DNA of 64,000 nt from Streptomyces sp. L2 (GTDB lineage: Bacteria; Actinomycetota; Actinomycetes; Streptomycetales; Streptomycetaceae): NCBI RefSeq assembly GCF_004124325.1, contig NZ_QBDT01000001.1, forward strand, positions 310,001 through 374,000. Direction: 5' to 3'. Made by a program: the position numbers and the translations under genes. Positions 41,431-51,095 of the stretch are shown here, piece after piece. Under the pieces are notes generated by a model, which saw nothing but the letters and a program-made list of their open reading frames with translations, was not told the origin of the DNA and ran no database searches. How positions within the stretch are numbered: position 1 is the stretch's first letter; each line of letters begins with the position of its first letter.

Positions 41431-42405
41431 CTACCCGGCGGAGCCGAACGCCCTGGCAAGGGCAACCTGCCGAGCCACGCGGGGCCCCAGCACGGACACG
41501 ACCAACAACACGCCGGTGACAACGATCTGCGACTGCGCGGAAACGTTCAGCAGACTCATCACGTTCTGCGACGCCCCCAGCAGGAACACCCCGGCGACCG
41601 CACCCCCCAGCGTCCCCTTCCCTCCGTCGAAGTCGATCCCGCCCAGCAGCACCGCGGCGACGACGGAGAGTTCGAGGCCCGTGGCGTTGTCGTAGCGGGC
41701 GCTCGCGTAGTGCAGGGCCCAGAAGACGCCGGTCAGGGCGGACGTGAACCCGGTGGCGACGAACAGCAGCAGCTTGGTGCGCCTGACCCGGATGCCTGCG
41801 AACCGCGCCGCCTCCTCGCTCGCGCCGACCGCGAACAGCGACCGGCCGAACGGGGTGGCGTGCAGGACGACGACGGCGACGGCGAGCAGCACCAGGAAGG
41901 GCAGGAAGGCCTGCGGCAGGAACGTGTCGCCGAGCCGGCCGGCCGCGAAGTCCAGGTACCGGGTGGGAAAGTCGGTGACCGCGTCGGAGCCGAGGACGAT
42001 CTGGGCGATGCCCCGGTAGGCGGCGAGGGTGCCGATGGTGACGGCGAGGGAGGGCAGCCCGAGCCGGGTCACCAGCAGGCCGTTGACCAGCCCGCAGCAG
42101 ATCCCGAGCAGCAGGCACAGCGGGGTGATCGTCTCGATGGCCAGGCCCGCGTTCCACAGTCTGCCCATGACCGCGCCGGACAGGCCCGCCGTGGAGGCGA
42201 CGGACAGGTCGATCTCGCCGGCGACGACCAGCAGGGTCATCGGCAGGGCGATCAGCGCGATGGGGAGGGTGTTGCCGAGGAGGAACGACAGGTTGAGGGC
42301 GTTGCCGAAGCCGTCCACGAAGCCGAAGGACAGCAGGAGCAGGACGATCAGGAGCGCGCCGACCACCGTGTCCCAGCGGATGGCGCGGGTCAGCGACTCA
42401 GGCAT
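41431..42405 (-). CDS. rhaQ: Rhamnose ABC transporter permease
   Basis: 324 residues, about 8-10 membrane helices, BPD_transp_2 (RbsC-like) family: NTLPIALIALPMTLLVVAGEIDLSVASTAGLSGAVMGRLWNAG, and ELSVVAAVLLGGIDFDGGKGTLGGAVAGVFLLG. Its start overlaps the first permease by 8 bp. The two permeases form the membrane channel. P/Q naming is by order only. Confidence 0.9.
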   Translation of the reverse strand: MPESLTRAIRWDTVVGALLIVLLLLSFGFVDGFGNALNLSFLLGNTLPIALIALPMTLLVVAGEIDLSVASTAGLSGAVMGRLWNAGLAIETITPLCLLLGICCGLVNGLLVTRLGLPSLAVTIGTLAAYRGIAQIVLGSDAVTDFPTRYLDFAAGRLGDTFLPQAFLPFLVLLAVAVVVLHATPFGRSLFAVGASEEAARFAGIRVRRTKLLLFVATGFTSALTGVFWALHYASARYDNATGLELSVVAAVLLGGIDFDGGKGTLGGAVAGVFLLGASQNVMSLLNVSAQSQIVVTGVLLVVSVLGPRVARQVALARAFGSAG

Positions 42406-43438
42406 GGCGGGCGTTCCTCTTCTTCAGGGCCTGGGCCACGCGCAGGACGACGATCCGGTCGGCCAAGATGGCGAGGAGGAGCAGGATGCCGTTGATGGCG
42501 AGCACCCAGACGGAGCTGACGCCGAGGGCGGGCAGCACGCTGTTCACGGAGGTGAGCAGCAGGGCGCCGAGCGCGGCGCCGTACACGCTGCCGGAGCCGC
42601 CGGTGAAGACGACACCGCCGACGACGACGGCGCTGACGACGGTGAGTTCGTAGCCGTTGCCGGTGCCGGAGTCGACGTTGCCGAACCGGGCCAGGTAGAG
42701 CGCGCCGGCGAGGCCGGCGAGGCCGCCGCAGAAGGTGTAGGCGGCCAGGATCCGCTTGCGCACCGGGATGCCGGCGAGCCGGGCCGCCTCCGGGTTGGAG
42801 CCGAGGGCGTACAACTCGCGTCCGCTGCCGAAGTGTTTGAGGTAGTAGGCGGTGGCGATCAGCACGGCCAGCGCGATCAGCGCGAGGTACGGCACGGCCC
42901 TCAGGCCGCCGGAGCCGAAGTCCACGAAGGAGCCGGGCAGGTCGGCCGCGGTGATCTGGCGGGAGCCGACCCAGATGGAGTCGATGCCGCGGATGATGTA
43001 GAGGGTGCCGAGGGTGACGACGAGCGCGGGGACCTGGCCGAGGCTGACGAGCAGGCCGTTGAGGAGTCCGGAGGCGACCCCGAGCAGCACGGCGAGCAGG
43101 ACGGCGACGACCGGGGCACCGCCGCCGTGCAGCCAGGTGCCGGCGGCGAAGGCGCTGATGCCGAGGGTGGAGCCGACGGACAGGTCGACGTTGCGGGTGA
43201 TGACGACCAGGGACTGGCCGGTGGCGACGAGCACCAGGATGGTCGCGTTCAGCAGCAGGTCCTTGATGCCCTGTTCGGACAGGAACTGGCTGTTGCCGAG
43301 CTGGGTGACGACGATCATCACCAGGAACACGGCGAGGATGGCGAGTTCGCGCATCCTGAAGACGCGGTCGACGAGCCGGGTCCCGCTCGATCGGGGTGCC
43401 TCGGCGGGCGGAGCGTGATCGGGTGCGGTGACCGTCAT
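42398..43438 (-). CDS. rhaP: Rhamnose ABC transporter permease
   Basis: 346 residues, RbsC-like: [44 protein letters not shown], and [36 protein letters not shown]-terminal about 30 residues are cytoplasmic. Overlaps the ATPase stop by 4 bp and the second permease by 8 bp: tightly coupled. Confidence 0.9.
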   Translation of the reverse strand: MTVTAPDHAPPAEAPRSSGTRLVDRVFRMRELAILAVFLVMIVVTQLGNSQFLSEQGIKDLLLNATILVLVATGQSLVVITRNVDLSVGSTLGISAFAAGTWLHGGGAPVVAVLLAVLLGVASGLLNGLLVSLGQVPALVVTLGTLYIIRGIDSIWVGSRQITAADLPGSFVDFGSGGLRAVPYLALIALAVLIATAYYLKHFGSGRELYALGSNPEAARLAGIPVRKRILAAYTFCGGLAGLAGALYLARFGNVDSGTGNGYELTVVSAVVVGGVVFTGGSGSVYGAALGALLLTSVNSVLPALGVSSVWVLAINGILLLLAILADRIVVLRVAQALKKRNARHA

Positions 43439-44985
43439 GCGGCGGTCCCCCCGGTGACTGTCCCTCCGGGGACTGCGGTCCCCCCGGTCGCTGCGGCCAT
43501 CACGGTTTCCTCAGTTGCTCGGGAGCGGGGAAGTTCGGCGGTGATCCGGCCCTCGTGCATGACCAGCACGCGGTCGGCCATGCCGAGGATCTCGGGCAGG
43601 TCGGAGGAGATCATTAGGACGGCGACGCCGTCGGCGGCCAGCTCGCCGAGCAGCCGGTGCACCTCGGCCTTGGTGCCGACGTCGATGCCGCGCGTGGGCT
43701 CGTCGACGATCAGCACCTTGGGGCCGGTGGCGAGCCACTTGGCGAGGACGACCTTCTGCTGGTTGCCGCCGGACAGGGTGGCGACGGTGTCGGCGATCCG
43801 GGCGTACTTCACCTGGAGCCGCACGGCCCAGTCCAGGGAGCGGCTGCGCTCGGCGCCGCGGTCCATCAGGCCGGCCTTCACGGTGGTGCGCAGTCCGGTC
43901 AGGCCGATGTTCCGCTCGATGGACATGTCCATCACCAGGCCCTGGGCGCGCCGGTCCTCGGGGACGAGGGCGAGCCCCGCGGCCATCGCGGTGGACGGGG
44001 CGCCGTTGGTGAGCCGGCGGCCGTCGACCTCGACCTCGCCGGCGTCCCAGCGGTCGACGCCGAACACGGCCCGGGCGACCTCGGTGCGGCCGGCGCCGAC
44101 CAGTCCGGCGAGGCCGACGATCTCGCCGCGGCGCACCTCGAAGGAGACGTCGGTGAAGACGCCCTCGCGGGTCAGCCGCCGGACGCTGAGCGCGACGTCA
44201 CCGGCCTCGACCTGCTGTTTCGGATACAGCTCGGCGAGGTCGCGGCCGACCATGCGGCGCACCAGGTCGTCCTCGGTCATGCCGTCGACCGCCTCGCCGG
44301 CGATCCGGGCGCCGTCCCGCAGGGTGGTGACCCGTGCGCAGATCTGGAAGATCTCCTCCAGCCGGTGCGAGATGAACAGCACGGCGGCGCCCTGGTCGCG
44401 CAGGGTGCGGACGACGCCGAAGAGGCGGGCGACCTCGCTGCCGGTCAGGGCGGCCGTCGGTTCGTCCATGATCAGGACCCGGGCGTCGAAGGAGAGCGCC
44501 TTGGCGATCTCCACGATCTGCTGGTCGGCGATGGACAGCCCGCGGGCCGGGCGGTCGGGGTCGAGGTCGACGCCGAGCCGCTTCATCAGGGCGGCCGTCG
44601 CGGAGCGCGTGGCCTTGTGGTCGATCCTGCCGAGGGCGCGCCGGGGCTGACGGCCCATGAAGATGTTCTCGGCGATGGACAGATCGGGGAAGAGCGTCGG
44701 CTCCTGGTAGATCACGGCGATCCCGGCGTCGCGGGCGTCACCGGGTCCGTGGAAGACGACGGGCCGGCCGTCGAGCAGCACCTGTCCGGTGTCCGGGCGG
44801 TGCACCCCGGCCAGGGTCTTGATCAGGGTCGACTTGCCCGCGCCGTTCTCCCCGGCGAGGGCGTGCACCTCGCCGGGCAGCAGCTCCAGGGAGACGTCCC
44901 GCAGGGCCCGTACGGCGCCGAAGGACTTGGAGACGCCCTTCAGCGCGAGCACCGGTGCCGGTCCCGTGTCAGGCGGGTGGGTCAT
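43435..44985 (-). CDS. rhaT: Rhamnose ABC transporter ATP-binding protein (duplicated ATPase)
   Basis: 516 residues, RbsA/MglA-type with two ABC domains. First: Walker [10 protein letters not shown], signature LSIADQQ, Walker [12 protein letters not shown]. Second: degenerate Walker [10 protein letters not shown], signature [15 protein letters not shown], Walker [17 protein letters not shown]. It is first gene of the minus-strand importer operon, divergent from rhaI across the operator region. Confidence 0.94.
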   Translation of the reverse strand: MTHPPDTGPAPVLALKGVSKSFGAVRALRDVSLELLPGEVHALAGENGAGKSTLIKTLAGVHRPDTGQVLLDGRPVVFHGPGDARDAGIAVIYQEPTLFPDLSIAENIFMGRQPRRALGRIDHKATRSATAALMKRLGVDLDPDRPARGLSIADQQIVEIAKALSFDARVLIMDEPTAALTGSEVARLFGVVRTLRDQGAAVLFISHRLEEIFQICARVTTLRDGARIAGEAVDGMTEDDLVRRMVGRDLAELYPKQQVEAGDVALSVRRLTREGVFTDVSFEVRRGEIVGLAGLVGAGRTEVARAVFGVDRWDAGEVEVDGRRLTNGAPSTAMAAGLALVPEDRRAQGLVMDMSIERNIGLTGLRTTVKAGLMDRGAERSRSLDWAVRLQVKYARIADTVATLSGGNQQKVVLAKWLATGPKVLIVDEPTRGIDVGTKAEVHRLLGELAADGVAVLMISSDLPEILGMADRVLVMHEGRITAELPRSRATEETVMAAATGGTAVPGGTVTGGTAA

Positions 44986-45027
44986 GGGGGCTCCTCGACG
45001 ACACCCGCGGGTCCGCCCACGGCGCCG

Positions 45028-45039
45028 TGAAAGGTTTCA
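45028..45039. promoter_or_regulatory. LacI-type operator 1
   Basis: TGAAAGGTTTCA, a 12-bp palindrome of the TGAAAnnTTTCA LacI-family type, 43 bp upstream of the rhaT start; suited to controlling the importer operon. Confidence 0.6.
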
Positions 45040-45093
45040 ACTGGATTGCCGGGACCGTAGGCACCTGGGGCAGGGCACGTCAATGGGTCCGGA

Positions 45094-45107
45094 TCGAAAA
45101 GTTTCGA
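45094..45107. promoter_or_regulatory. LacI-type operator 2
   Basis: TCGAAAAGTTTCGA, a palindrome sharing the GAAAnnTTTC core with operator 1, mid-way in the 273-bp divergent region; a looping or auxiliary site by position. Confidence 0.5.
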
Positions 45108-45167
45108 CGGCTGGAGGTCGGGGTGGCAGGGCTGCCCCATTGCCGACAGGCGAATCCGCCGGATCGC

Positions 45168-45216
45168 TTGACACGTCTCCGGACGGCTCGTAACTTGCGG
45201 CTTCTGAATCGTTTCA
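45168..45216 (+). promoter_or_regulatory. rhaI promoter with overlapping LacI-type operator 3
   Basis: TTGACA (45168-45173, perfect consensus), 17-bp spacer, TAACTT (45191-45196). Predicted start of transcription is about 45203. Operator TGAATCGTTTCA (45205-45216) begins just past it, the classic place for LacI-type block of transcription. Confidence 0.75.
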
Positions 45217-45258
45217 CACCGTTCAGTCGTTCCGACCGACACCGTCAGGAGCCCGCAC

Positions 45259-46419
45259 GTGACCGACCTCGCCGCGGTGAAGGCCGCGCTCAAGACCCAG
45301 GCCGTCGAGACGCCGTCGTGGGCGTACGGGAACTCGGGCACCCGGTTCAAGGTGTTCGCGCAGGCCGGTGTGCCGCGCGATCCGTTCGAGAAGCTCGACG
45401 ACGCGGCGAGGGTGCACGAGTTCACCGGAGTGGCCCCGACCGTGGCCCTGCACATCCCGTGGGACACCGTCGAGGACTACGCGGAGCTGGCCACGTACGC
45501 GAAGGAGCGCGGGCTGCGGCTGGGCGCGGTCAACTCCAACACCTTCCAGGACGACGACTACCGGCTGGGCAGCATCTGCCATCCGGACGCGGCGGTGCGC
45601 CGCAAGGCGGTGGACCACCTGCTGGAGTGCGTCGGCATCATGGACGCGACCGGGTCCCGGGACCTGAAGCTGTGGTTCGCCGACGGCACCAACTACCCGG
45701 GGCAGGACGACGTACGGGCCCGGCAGGACCGGCTCACCGAGGGGCTGGCCGAGGTGTACGAGCGGCTCGGCGAGGGGCAGCGGATGCTGCTGGAGTACAA
45801 GCTCTTCGAGCCGGCGTTCTACACGACGGACGTACCGGACTGGGGAACGGCGTACGCGCACTGCCTGAAGCTGGGCCCGAAGGCGCGGGTGGTCGTCGAC
45901 ACCGGGCACCACGCGCCGGGCACGAACATCGAGTTCATCGTGGCGACACTGCTGCGGGAGGGGAAGCTCGGCGGGTTCGACTTCAACTCACGGTTCTACG
46001 CCGACGACGACCTGATGGTCGGGGCCGCCGACCCGTTCCAGCTGTTCCGGATCATGTACGAGGTCGTCCGCGGCGACGGGCTCACCTCGGACGTGGCGTT
46101 CATGCTCGACCAGTGCCACAACATCGAGGCGAAGATCCCGGCGATCATCCGCTCGGTGATGAATGTGCAGGAGGCAACGGCGAAGGCGCTGCTCGTGGAC
46201 CGGGCCGCGCTGGCTGCTGCGCAGGGCTCGGGGGATGTTCTCGGGGCCAATGGGGTGCTGATGGACGCGTACGACACGGATGTGCGGCCGCTTCTTCGGG
46301 AGGTGCGGGAGGAGATGGGGCTGGCCCCGGACCCCCTGGCCGCGTATGCCCGGTCCGGGTGGGGCGAGAAGGTCGTCGCCGAGCGGGTTGGTGGCGAGCA
46401 GGCCGGGTGGGGGGCGTAG
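45259..46419 (+). CDS. rhaI: L-rhamnose isomerase (Gram-positive RhaI type)
   Basis: 386 residues, TIM-barrel xylose-isomerase-like fold. Converts L-rhamnose to L-rhamnulose in the cytosol with divalent metal. Metal-binding and catalytic segments visible: LLEYKLFEPAFYTTDVPDWGTAY, VVVDTGHHAPGTNIEFIV, GGFDFNSRFYADDDLMVGAADPFQLFRIMYE, and FMLDQCHNIEAKIPAIIRSVMNVQEATAKAL. The GTG start has AGGAG 8 bp upstream. First gene of the catabolic operon. Confidence 0.95.
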   Translation: MTDLAAVKAALKTQAVETPSWAYGNSGTRFKVFAQAGVPRDPFEKLDDAARVHEFTGVAPTVALHIPWDTVEDYAELATYAKERGLRLGAVNSNTFQDDDYRLGSICHPDAAVRRKAVDHLLECVGIMDATGSRDLKLWFADGTNYPGQDDVRARQDRLTEGLAEVYERLGEGQRMLLEYKLFEPAFYTTDVPDWGTAYAHCLKLGPKARVVVDTGHHAPGTNIEFIVATLLREGKLGGFDFNSRFYADDDLMVGAADPFQLFRIMYEVVRGDGLTSDVAFMLDQCHNIEAKIPAIIRSVMNVQEATAKALLVDRAALAAAQGSGDVLGANGVLMDAYDTDVRPLLREVREEMGLAPDPLAAYARSGWGEKVVAERVGGEQAGWGA

Positions 46420-46439
46420 CGCGTCTGCCGGGTTTCTGT

Positions 46440-46502
46440 TGTTCGCGGGCTGCGGGCCGTATGTGGCCGGTCGCGCAGTTCCCCGCGCCCCTGAAGGGGC
46501 GC
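46440..46502 (+). repeat. Streptomyces palindromic element between rhaI and rhaD
   Basis: Forward copy: CTGCGGGCCGTATGTGGCC, then GGTCGCGCAGTTCCCC, then GCGCCCC-TGAA-GGGGCGC. Placed 35 bp before the rhaD ATG; may form a hairpin that tunes relative expression within the operon. Confidence 0.85.
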
Positions 46503-46536
46503 TGCCTCTCCCCCCATTCACAAAGGACTGGAAGAC

Positions 46537-48576
46537 ATGGCATCCCACCCGTCAGCTGCCGATCTGCTCGCCCGGGCTCATCGGCTCGGCTCCGATCCCC
46601 GGAACACCAACTACGCCGGTGGCAACGCGTCCGCGAAAGGCACCGCGACCGATCCCGTCACCGGGGGTGATGTGGAGCTGATGTGGGTCAAGGGGTCCGG
46701 CGGGGATCTCGGGACGCTCACGGGGGCGGGGCTGGCCGTACTGCGGCTGGACCGGCTGCGGGCGCTCAAGGACGTGTACCCGGGGGTGGAGCGCGAGGAC
46801 GAGATGGTGGCCGCCTTCGACTACTGCCTGCACGGGAAGGGCGGGGCCGCGCCGTCCATCGACACCGCCATGCACGGGCTCGTCGACGCCGCGCACGTGG
46901 ACCACCTGCATCCCGACTCGGGGATCGCGCTCGCCTGCGCGGCCGACGGGGAGAAGCTGACCGCCGAGTGCTTCGGGGACAGCGTGGTGTGGGTGCCGTG
47001 GCGGCGGCCGGGCTTCCAACTGGGCCTGGACATCGCCGCCGTGAAGGAGGCCAACCCGCGGGCCGTCGGGTGCGTCCTCGGCGGACACGGCATCACAGCC
47101 TGGGGCGACAGCTCCGAGGAGTGCGAGCGGAACTCGCTGTACATCATCCGCACCGCCGAGGCGTTCCTGGCCGAACGGGGGAAGCCGGAGCCCTTCGGGC
47201 CGGTGCTCGAGAGTTACGAGGCGCTGCCCGAGGCGGACCGGCGGGAGCGGGCGGCGGCCCTCGCGCCGTACGCACGGGCCGTCGCCTCGCAGGACCGGCC
47301 GCAGGTCGGGCACTTCACCGACTCCGACGCGGTGCTGGACTTCCTCGCCCGCGCGGAACACCCGCGGCTCGCCGCGCTCGGCACGTCCTGCCCGGACCAC
47401 TTTCTTCGGACCAAGGTACGACCGCTGGTGCTCGACCTGCCACCGACGGCGCCCCTGGAGGACGCGGTCGCCCGGCTGAGGGAACTGCACACCGCGTACC
47501 GGGAGGCGTACGCCGCCTACCACGCACAGCACGCGCTGCCGGACTCCCCTCCCCTGCGCGGGGCCGACCCGGCGATCGTGCTCGTGCCCGGCGTCGGCAT
47601 GTTCTCCTTCGGCAAGGACAAGCAGACCGCCCGGGTGGCCGGGGAGTTCTACGTCAACGCGATCAACGTCATGCGGGGCGCGGAGGCGGTGTCTACCTAC
47701 GCGCCGATCGAGGAGGCCGAGAAGTTCCGCATCGAGTACTGGGCGCTGGAGGAGGCCAAGCTCCGGCGCATGCCGGAACCGAAGCCGCTGGCCACGCGGG
47801 TGGCGCTGGTGACGGGCGCCGGGAGCGGGATCGGCAAGGCCGTCGCGCGCCGGCTGGCCGCCGAGGGCGCCTGTGTCGTCGTAGCCGACCTGAACGGGGA
47901 GAACGCGCGGACCGTCGCCGGGGAGCTGGGCGGCCCGGACAAGGCCGTCGCCGTCACCGTCGACGTGACCGACGAGGAGCAGATCGCCGAGGCCTTCCGG
48001 GCGGCCGTGCTCGCGTTCGGCGGGGTGGACCTGGTGGTGAACAACGCCGGGATCTCCGTCTCCAAGCCGCTGCTGGAGACGTCCGCGAAGGACTGGGACC
48101 TCCAGCACGACATCATGGCCCGGGGCTCGTTCCTGGTGTCGCGGGAAGCGGCACGGGTGATGATCGCCCAGGGGCTCGGCGGTGACCTCGTGTACATCGT
48201 CTCGAAGAACGCGGTGTTCGCCGGCCCGGACAACATCGCCTACTCGGCGACGAAGGCCGACCAGGCCCACCAGGTGCGGCTGCTCGCCGCCGAGTTGGGC
48301 GAGCACGGGATCCGGGTGAACGGCGTCAACCCCGACGGGGTGGTGCGCGGCTCCGGGATCTTCGCGGGCGGCTGGGGGGCACAGCGGGCCGCGGTGTACG
48401 GGGTGCCGGAGGAAGAGCTGGGCGAGTTCTACGCCAGGCGGACCCTGCTCAAGCGGGAGGTGCTGCCCGAGCACGTGGCCAACGCGGTGTTCGCGCTGAC
48501 GGGCGGAGAGCTCACCCACACCACCGGGCTGCACGTCCCGGTCGACGCGGGCGTGGCGGCCGCCTTCCTGCGATGA
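46537..48576 (+). CDS. rhaD: Bifunctional rhamnulose-1-phosphate aldolase / L-lactaldehyde dehydrogenase
   Basis: 679-residue fusion (RhaD aldolase-SDR, RhaEW-like). Class II aldolase domain about 1-400: MHGLVDAAHVDHLHPDS has the zinc histidines, GGHGITAWG another. SDR domain about 420-679: VALVTGAGSGIGKAVARRLAAEG, NNAGIS, catalytic YSATK. It cleaves rhamnulose-1-phosphate into DHAP and L-lactaldehyde and oxidises the latter to L-lactate, which feeds LutABC downstream. Overlaps rhaB by 4 bp. Confidence 0.95.
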   Translation: MASHPSAADLLARAHRLGSDPRNTNYAGGNASAKGTATDPVTGGDVELMWVKGSGGDLGTLTGAGLAVLRLDRLRALKDVYPGVEREDEMVAAFDYCLHGKGGAAPSIDTAMHGLVDAAHVDHLHPDSGIALACAADGEKLTAECFGDSVVWVPWRRPGFQLGLDIAAVKEANPRAVGCVLGGHGITAWGDSSEECERNSLYIIRTAEAFLAERGKPEPFGPVLESYEALPEADRRERAAALAPYARAVASQDRPQVGHFTDSDAVLDFLARAEHPRLAALGTSCPDHFLRTKVRPLVLDLPPTAPLEDAVARLRELHTAYREAYAAYHAQHALPDSPPLRGADPAIVLVPGVGMFSFGKDKQTARVAGEFYVNAINVMRGAEAVSTYAPIEEAEKFRIEYWALEEAKLRRMPEPKPLATRVALVTGAGSGIGKAVARRLAAEGACVVVADLNGENARTVAGELGGPDKAVAVTVDVTDEEQIAEAFRAAVLAFGGVDLVVNNAGISVSKPLLETSAKDWDLQHDIMARGSFLVSREAARVMIAQGLGGDLVYIVSKNAVFAGPDNIAYSATKADQAHQVRLLAAELGEHGIRVNGVNPDGVVRGSGIFAGGWGAQRAAVYGVPEEELGEFYARRTLLKREVLPEHVANAVFALTGGELTHTTGLHVPVDAGVAAAFLR

Positions 48577-50021
48577 GCGGGAGCGAACGGTCGTACGCCG
48601 CCGTGGACTTGGGGGCTTCGAGTGGGCGGGTGATGGTCGGCCGGGTCGGGTACGGCGCGCTGGAGCTGAGCGAGGCGCACCGGTTCCCCAACCGGCCGGT
48701 CCGGGTGGCGGAGGGGCTGCGCTGGGACGTGCTCGCGCTGTACGCCGGGGTGCTGGACGGGCTGCGGGCGGCGGGGCGGGTCGACTCCGTCGGAATCGAC
48801 AGCTGGGCCGTCGACCACGGTCTGCTGGACGCGGACGGGGCCCTGCTGGGCAACCCGGCGCACTATCGCGACGCCCGCACGGAGGGGGTCGCCGAGACGG
48901 TGTGGGCGACCGTGCCGGCCGAGGAGCTGTACGCGGCGACCGGGGTGCAGTACGCCCCGTTCAACACCCTGTACCAGCTGGTCGCCGCCCGCTCCTCGGC
49001 CCAGTTCGCCCAGGCCCGGCGGCTGTTGCTGATCCCGGACCTGCTGACGTACTGGCTGACCGGCGAGCAGGGCACCGAGCTGACCAACGCCTCCACCACC
49101 CAGCTGGTCGACCCCCGCACGGGCGACTGGGCGTACGGCCTCGCCGAGCGCCTGGGCATCGACCTCGGCCTGTTCGCGCCGCTGCGCCGGCCGGGCGATC
49201 CGGCGGGGCTGCTGCGGTCCCGGGTGCTGGAGGAGACGGGGCTGGACGGGCCGGTGCCGGTGACCGCGGTCGGCTCGCACGACACCGCGTCGGCGGTCGC
49301 CGCGGTACCGGCGGCCGGCGAGCGCTTCGCCTACATCTGCACCGGCACCTGGTCGCTGGCCGGCCTGGAGCTGGCCGCTCCGGTGCTCACCGAGGAGAGC
49401 CGCGCCGCGAACTTCACCAACGAGCTGGGGCTCGACGGCACCGTGCGCTATCTGCGCAACATCATGGGGCTGTGGCTGCTCCAGGAGTGCCGGCGCGCCT
49501 GGGGCGAGCCGGACCTGGGGCTGCTGCTCCGGGAGGCCGCGGGGGTGCCGGGCCTGCGCTCGGTGGTGGACGCCAGCGACGCGGCGTTCCTCGCACCGGG
49601 ACGGATGCCGGAGCGGATCGCCGAGGCGTGCCGGGCCTCGGGGCAGCCGGTGCCCGGCACGCGGGGCGAGGTCACCCGGTGCATCCTCGACTCGCTGGCG
49701 CTCGCCCACCGACGGGCCGTGGCCGACGCCCAGCGGCTCGCCGACCACGCCGTGGACGTGGTGTACGTCGTCGGCGGCGGCACCCGCAACGCGCTGCTGT
49801 GCCAGCTGACCGCCGACGCCTGCGGGCTGCCGGTGGTGGCCGGCGCGACGGAGGCGGCCGCGCTCGGCAACGTGCTGGTGCAGGCCCGCACCCACGGCCT
49901 GGTGGGCGACCTCGCCGACATGCGCCGGCTGCTCGTCCGCACCCAGCCGCTGACCCGGTACACCCCGCGCGGCGACACCGGCCGCTGGCGGGAGGCGGAG
50001 GCCCGGCTCGCCGTGCGGTGA
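48573..50021 (+). CDS. rhaB: Rhamnulokinase (FGGY family)
   Basis: 482 residues. FGGY sugar-kinase fold: YAAVDLGASSGRVMVGRV (phosphate 1), SVGIDSWAVDHGLLDADG (catalytic-Asp/substrate region), AVGSHDTASAVAAVPA, FAYICTGTWSLAGLE (phosphate 2), VVYVVGGGTRNALLCQLTADACGLPVVAGATEAAALGN (adenosine). Phosphorylates L-rhamnulose at O1 with ATP. ATG overlaps the rhaD stop (ATGA). Confidence 0.95.
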   Translation: MSGSERSYAAVDLGASSGRVMVGRVGYGALELSEAHRFPNRPVRVAEGLRWDVLALYAGVLDGLRAAGRVDSVGIDSWAVDHGLLDADGALLGNPAHYRDARTEGVAETVWATVPAEELYAATGVQYAPFNTLYQLVAARSSAQFAQARRLLLIPDLLTYWLTGEQGTELTNASTTQLVDPRTGDWAYGLAERLGIDLGLFAPLRRPGDPAGLLRSRVLEETGLDGPVPVTAVGSHDTASAVAAVPAAGERFAYICTGTWSLAGLELAAPVLTEESRAANFTNELGLDGTVRYLRNIMGLWLLQECRRAWGEPDLGLLLREAAGVPGLRSVVDASDAAFLAPGRMPERIAEACRASGQPVPGTRGEVTRCILDSLALAHRRAVADAQRLADHAVDVVYVVGGGTRNALLCQLTADACGLPVVAGATEAAALGNVLVQARTHGLVGDLADMRRLLVRTQPLTRYTPRGDTGRWREAEARLAVR

Positions 50022-50276
50022 GCGGTGATCGGCTCGCCCGGGGCTGTGAGCGGCGGCCCCGGCTCGCCACTCGGTGACCGGCTTCGCCCTGCGGAGAGCG
50101 GTCGCCCGGGCGCGCCACGCGATCACCGGTGACCGGCTCGCCACGCGGAGCTGCGGCCGGCTCGCCACGCGGTGCGCCGTCGCCCTGGCGCGCCACGCGG
50201 TGGGTGGCGCCCTCCCCCACTGCCCCCTTCGCCCCATACCCTGCACTCGTCCGCCGACCGACCCCGAGGAGCCGCG
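50022..50276. repeat. Imperfect GGCTCGCCACGCGG repeats between rhaB and lutA
   Basis: The 255-bp gap is packed with imperfect copies of GGCTCGCCA(C/T)(G/T)CGG(T/A)G and GCGCGCCACGCG spaced about 25-35 bp. No promoter or gene is visible. Whether lutABC is read from rhaI or has its own promoter cannot be decided. Confidence 0.5.
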
Positions 50277-51095
50277 ATGCGTGTCGCCCTGTTCCTGACC
50301 TGTGTCAACGACACGCTCTATCCGGACACCGGGCGGGCCGTGGTGAGGCTGCTGACCCGGCTGGGCGTCGAGGTGGACTTCCCGATGGCGCAGACGTGCT
50401 GCGGTCAGGCGCACTACAACACCGGCTACCGGCACGGGACCGAGCCGCTGGCCCGGCACTTCGCCGAGGTGTTCGGGGAGTACGAGGCGATCGTGACCCC
50501 GTCGGGGTCGTGCGGGGCGATGGTGCGGGAGCTGTATCCCCGGCTCGGCGAGCGGGCGCGGGCCGAGGGGCGGGGCGAGTCGCTCGCGCGGACCCTGGCG
50601 CCGGTGGTGCCGAAGACGTACGAGCTGACGGAGTTCCTGGTGGACGTCCTGGGGGTGACGGACGTCGGCGCGTACTACCCGCACCGGGTCACCTACCACC
50701 CGACCTGCCACGGTCTGCGCGGCCTGGGTCTCGGTGACCGGCCCCGCCGGCTCCTGGAGGCCGTGAAGGGGCTGGAACTGGTCGAGCTCCCGGGGGCGGA
50801 GGAGTGCTGCGGCTTCGGAGGCACGTTCGCGGTGAAGAACGCGGACGTGTCGGCGGCGATGGGCGCGGACAAGGTGCGAGGCGCCGAGTCGACCGGCGCC
50901 TCGGTGCTGTGCGCGGCCGACAACTCGTGCCTGATGCACATCGGCGGCACGATGAGTCGGCTGCGTACGGCGGTGCGGCCCGTGCACATCGCGGAGATCC
51001 TGGCGAGCACCGAGGAGGACGACGTGACGGGAAGCGGAACGGGCACGGTGGGCAGGGCCGGCACGACCGGCACGGAGGAGGACGCGGCGGTATGA
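50277..51095 (+). CDS. lutA: L-lactate oxidation subunit LutA (CCG-domain protein)
   Basis: 272 residues. Two cysteine-rich CCG domains: TCCGQAHYNTGYRHG and ECCGFGGTFAVKNADVSAAMGADK, plus PSGSCGAM and the Cys in CAADNSCLMHIGG, the ligands of a heterodisulfide-reductase-like Fe-S site. With LutB and LutC it oxidises L-lactate to pyruvate. The Gly/Thr/Glu-rich last about 25 residues are an unusual tail. Overlaps lutB by 4 bp. Confidence 0.94.
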   Translation: MRVALFLTCVNDTLYPDTGRAVVRLLTRLGVEVDFPMAQTCCGQAHYNTGYRHGTEPLARHFAEVFGEYEAIVTPSGSCGAMVRELYPRLGERARAEGRGESLARTLAPVVPKTYELTEFLVDVLGVTDVGAYYPHRVTYHPTCHGLRGLGLGDRPRRLLEAVKGLELVELPGAEECCGFGGTFAVKNADVSAAMGADKVRGAESTGASVLCAADNSCLMHIGGTMSRLRTAVRPVHIAEILASTEEDDVTGSGTGTVGRAGTTGTEEDAAV

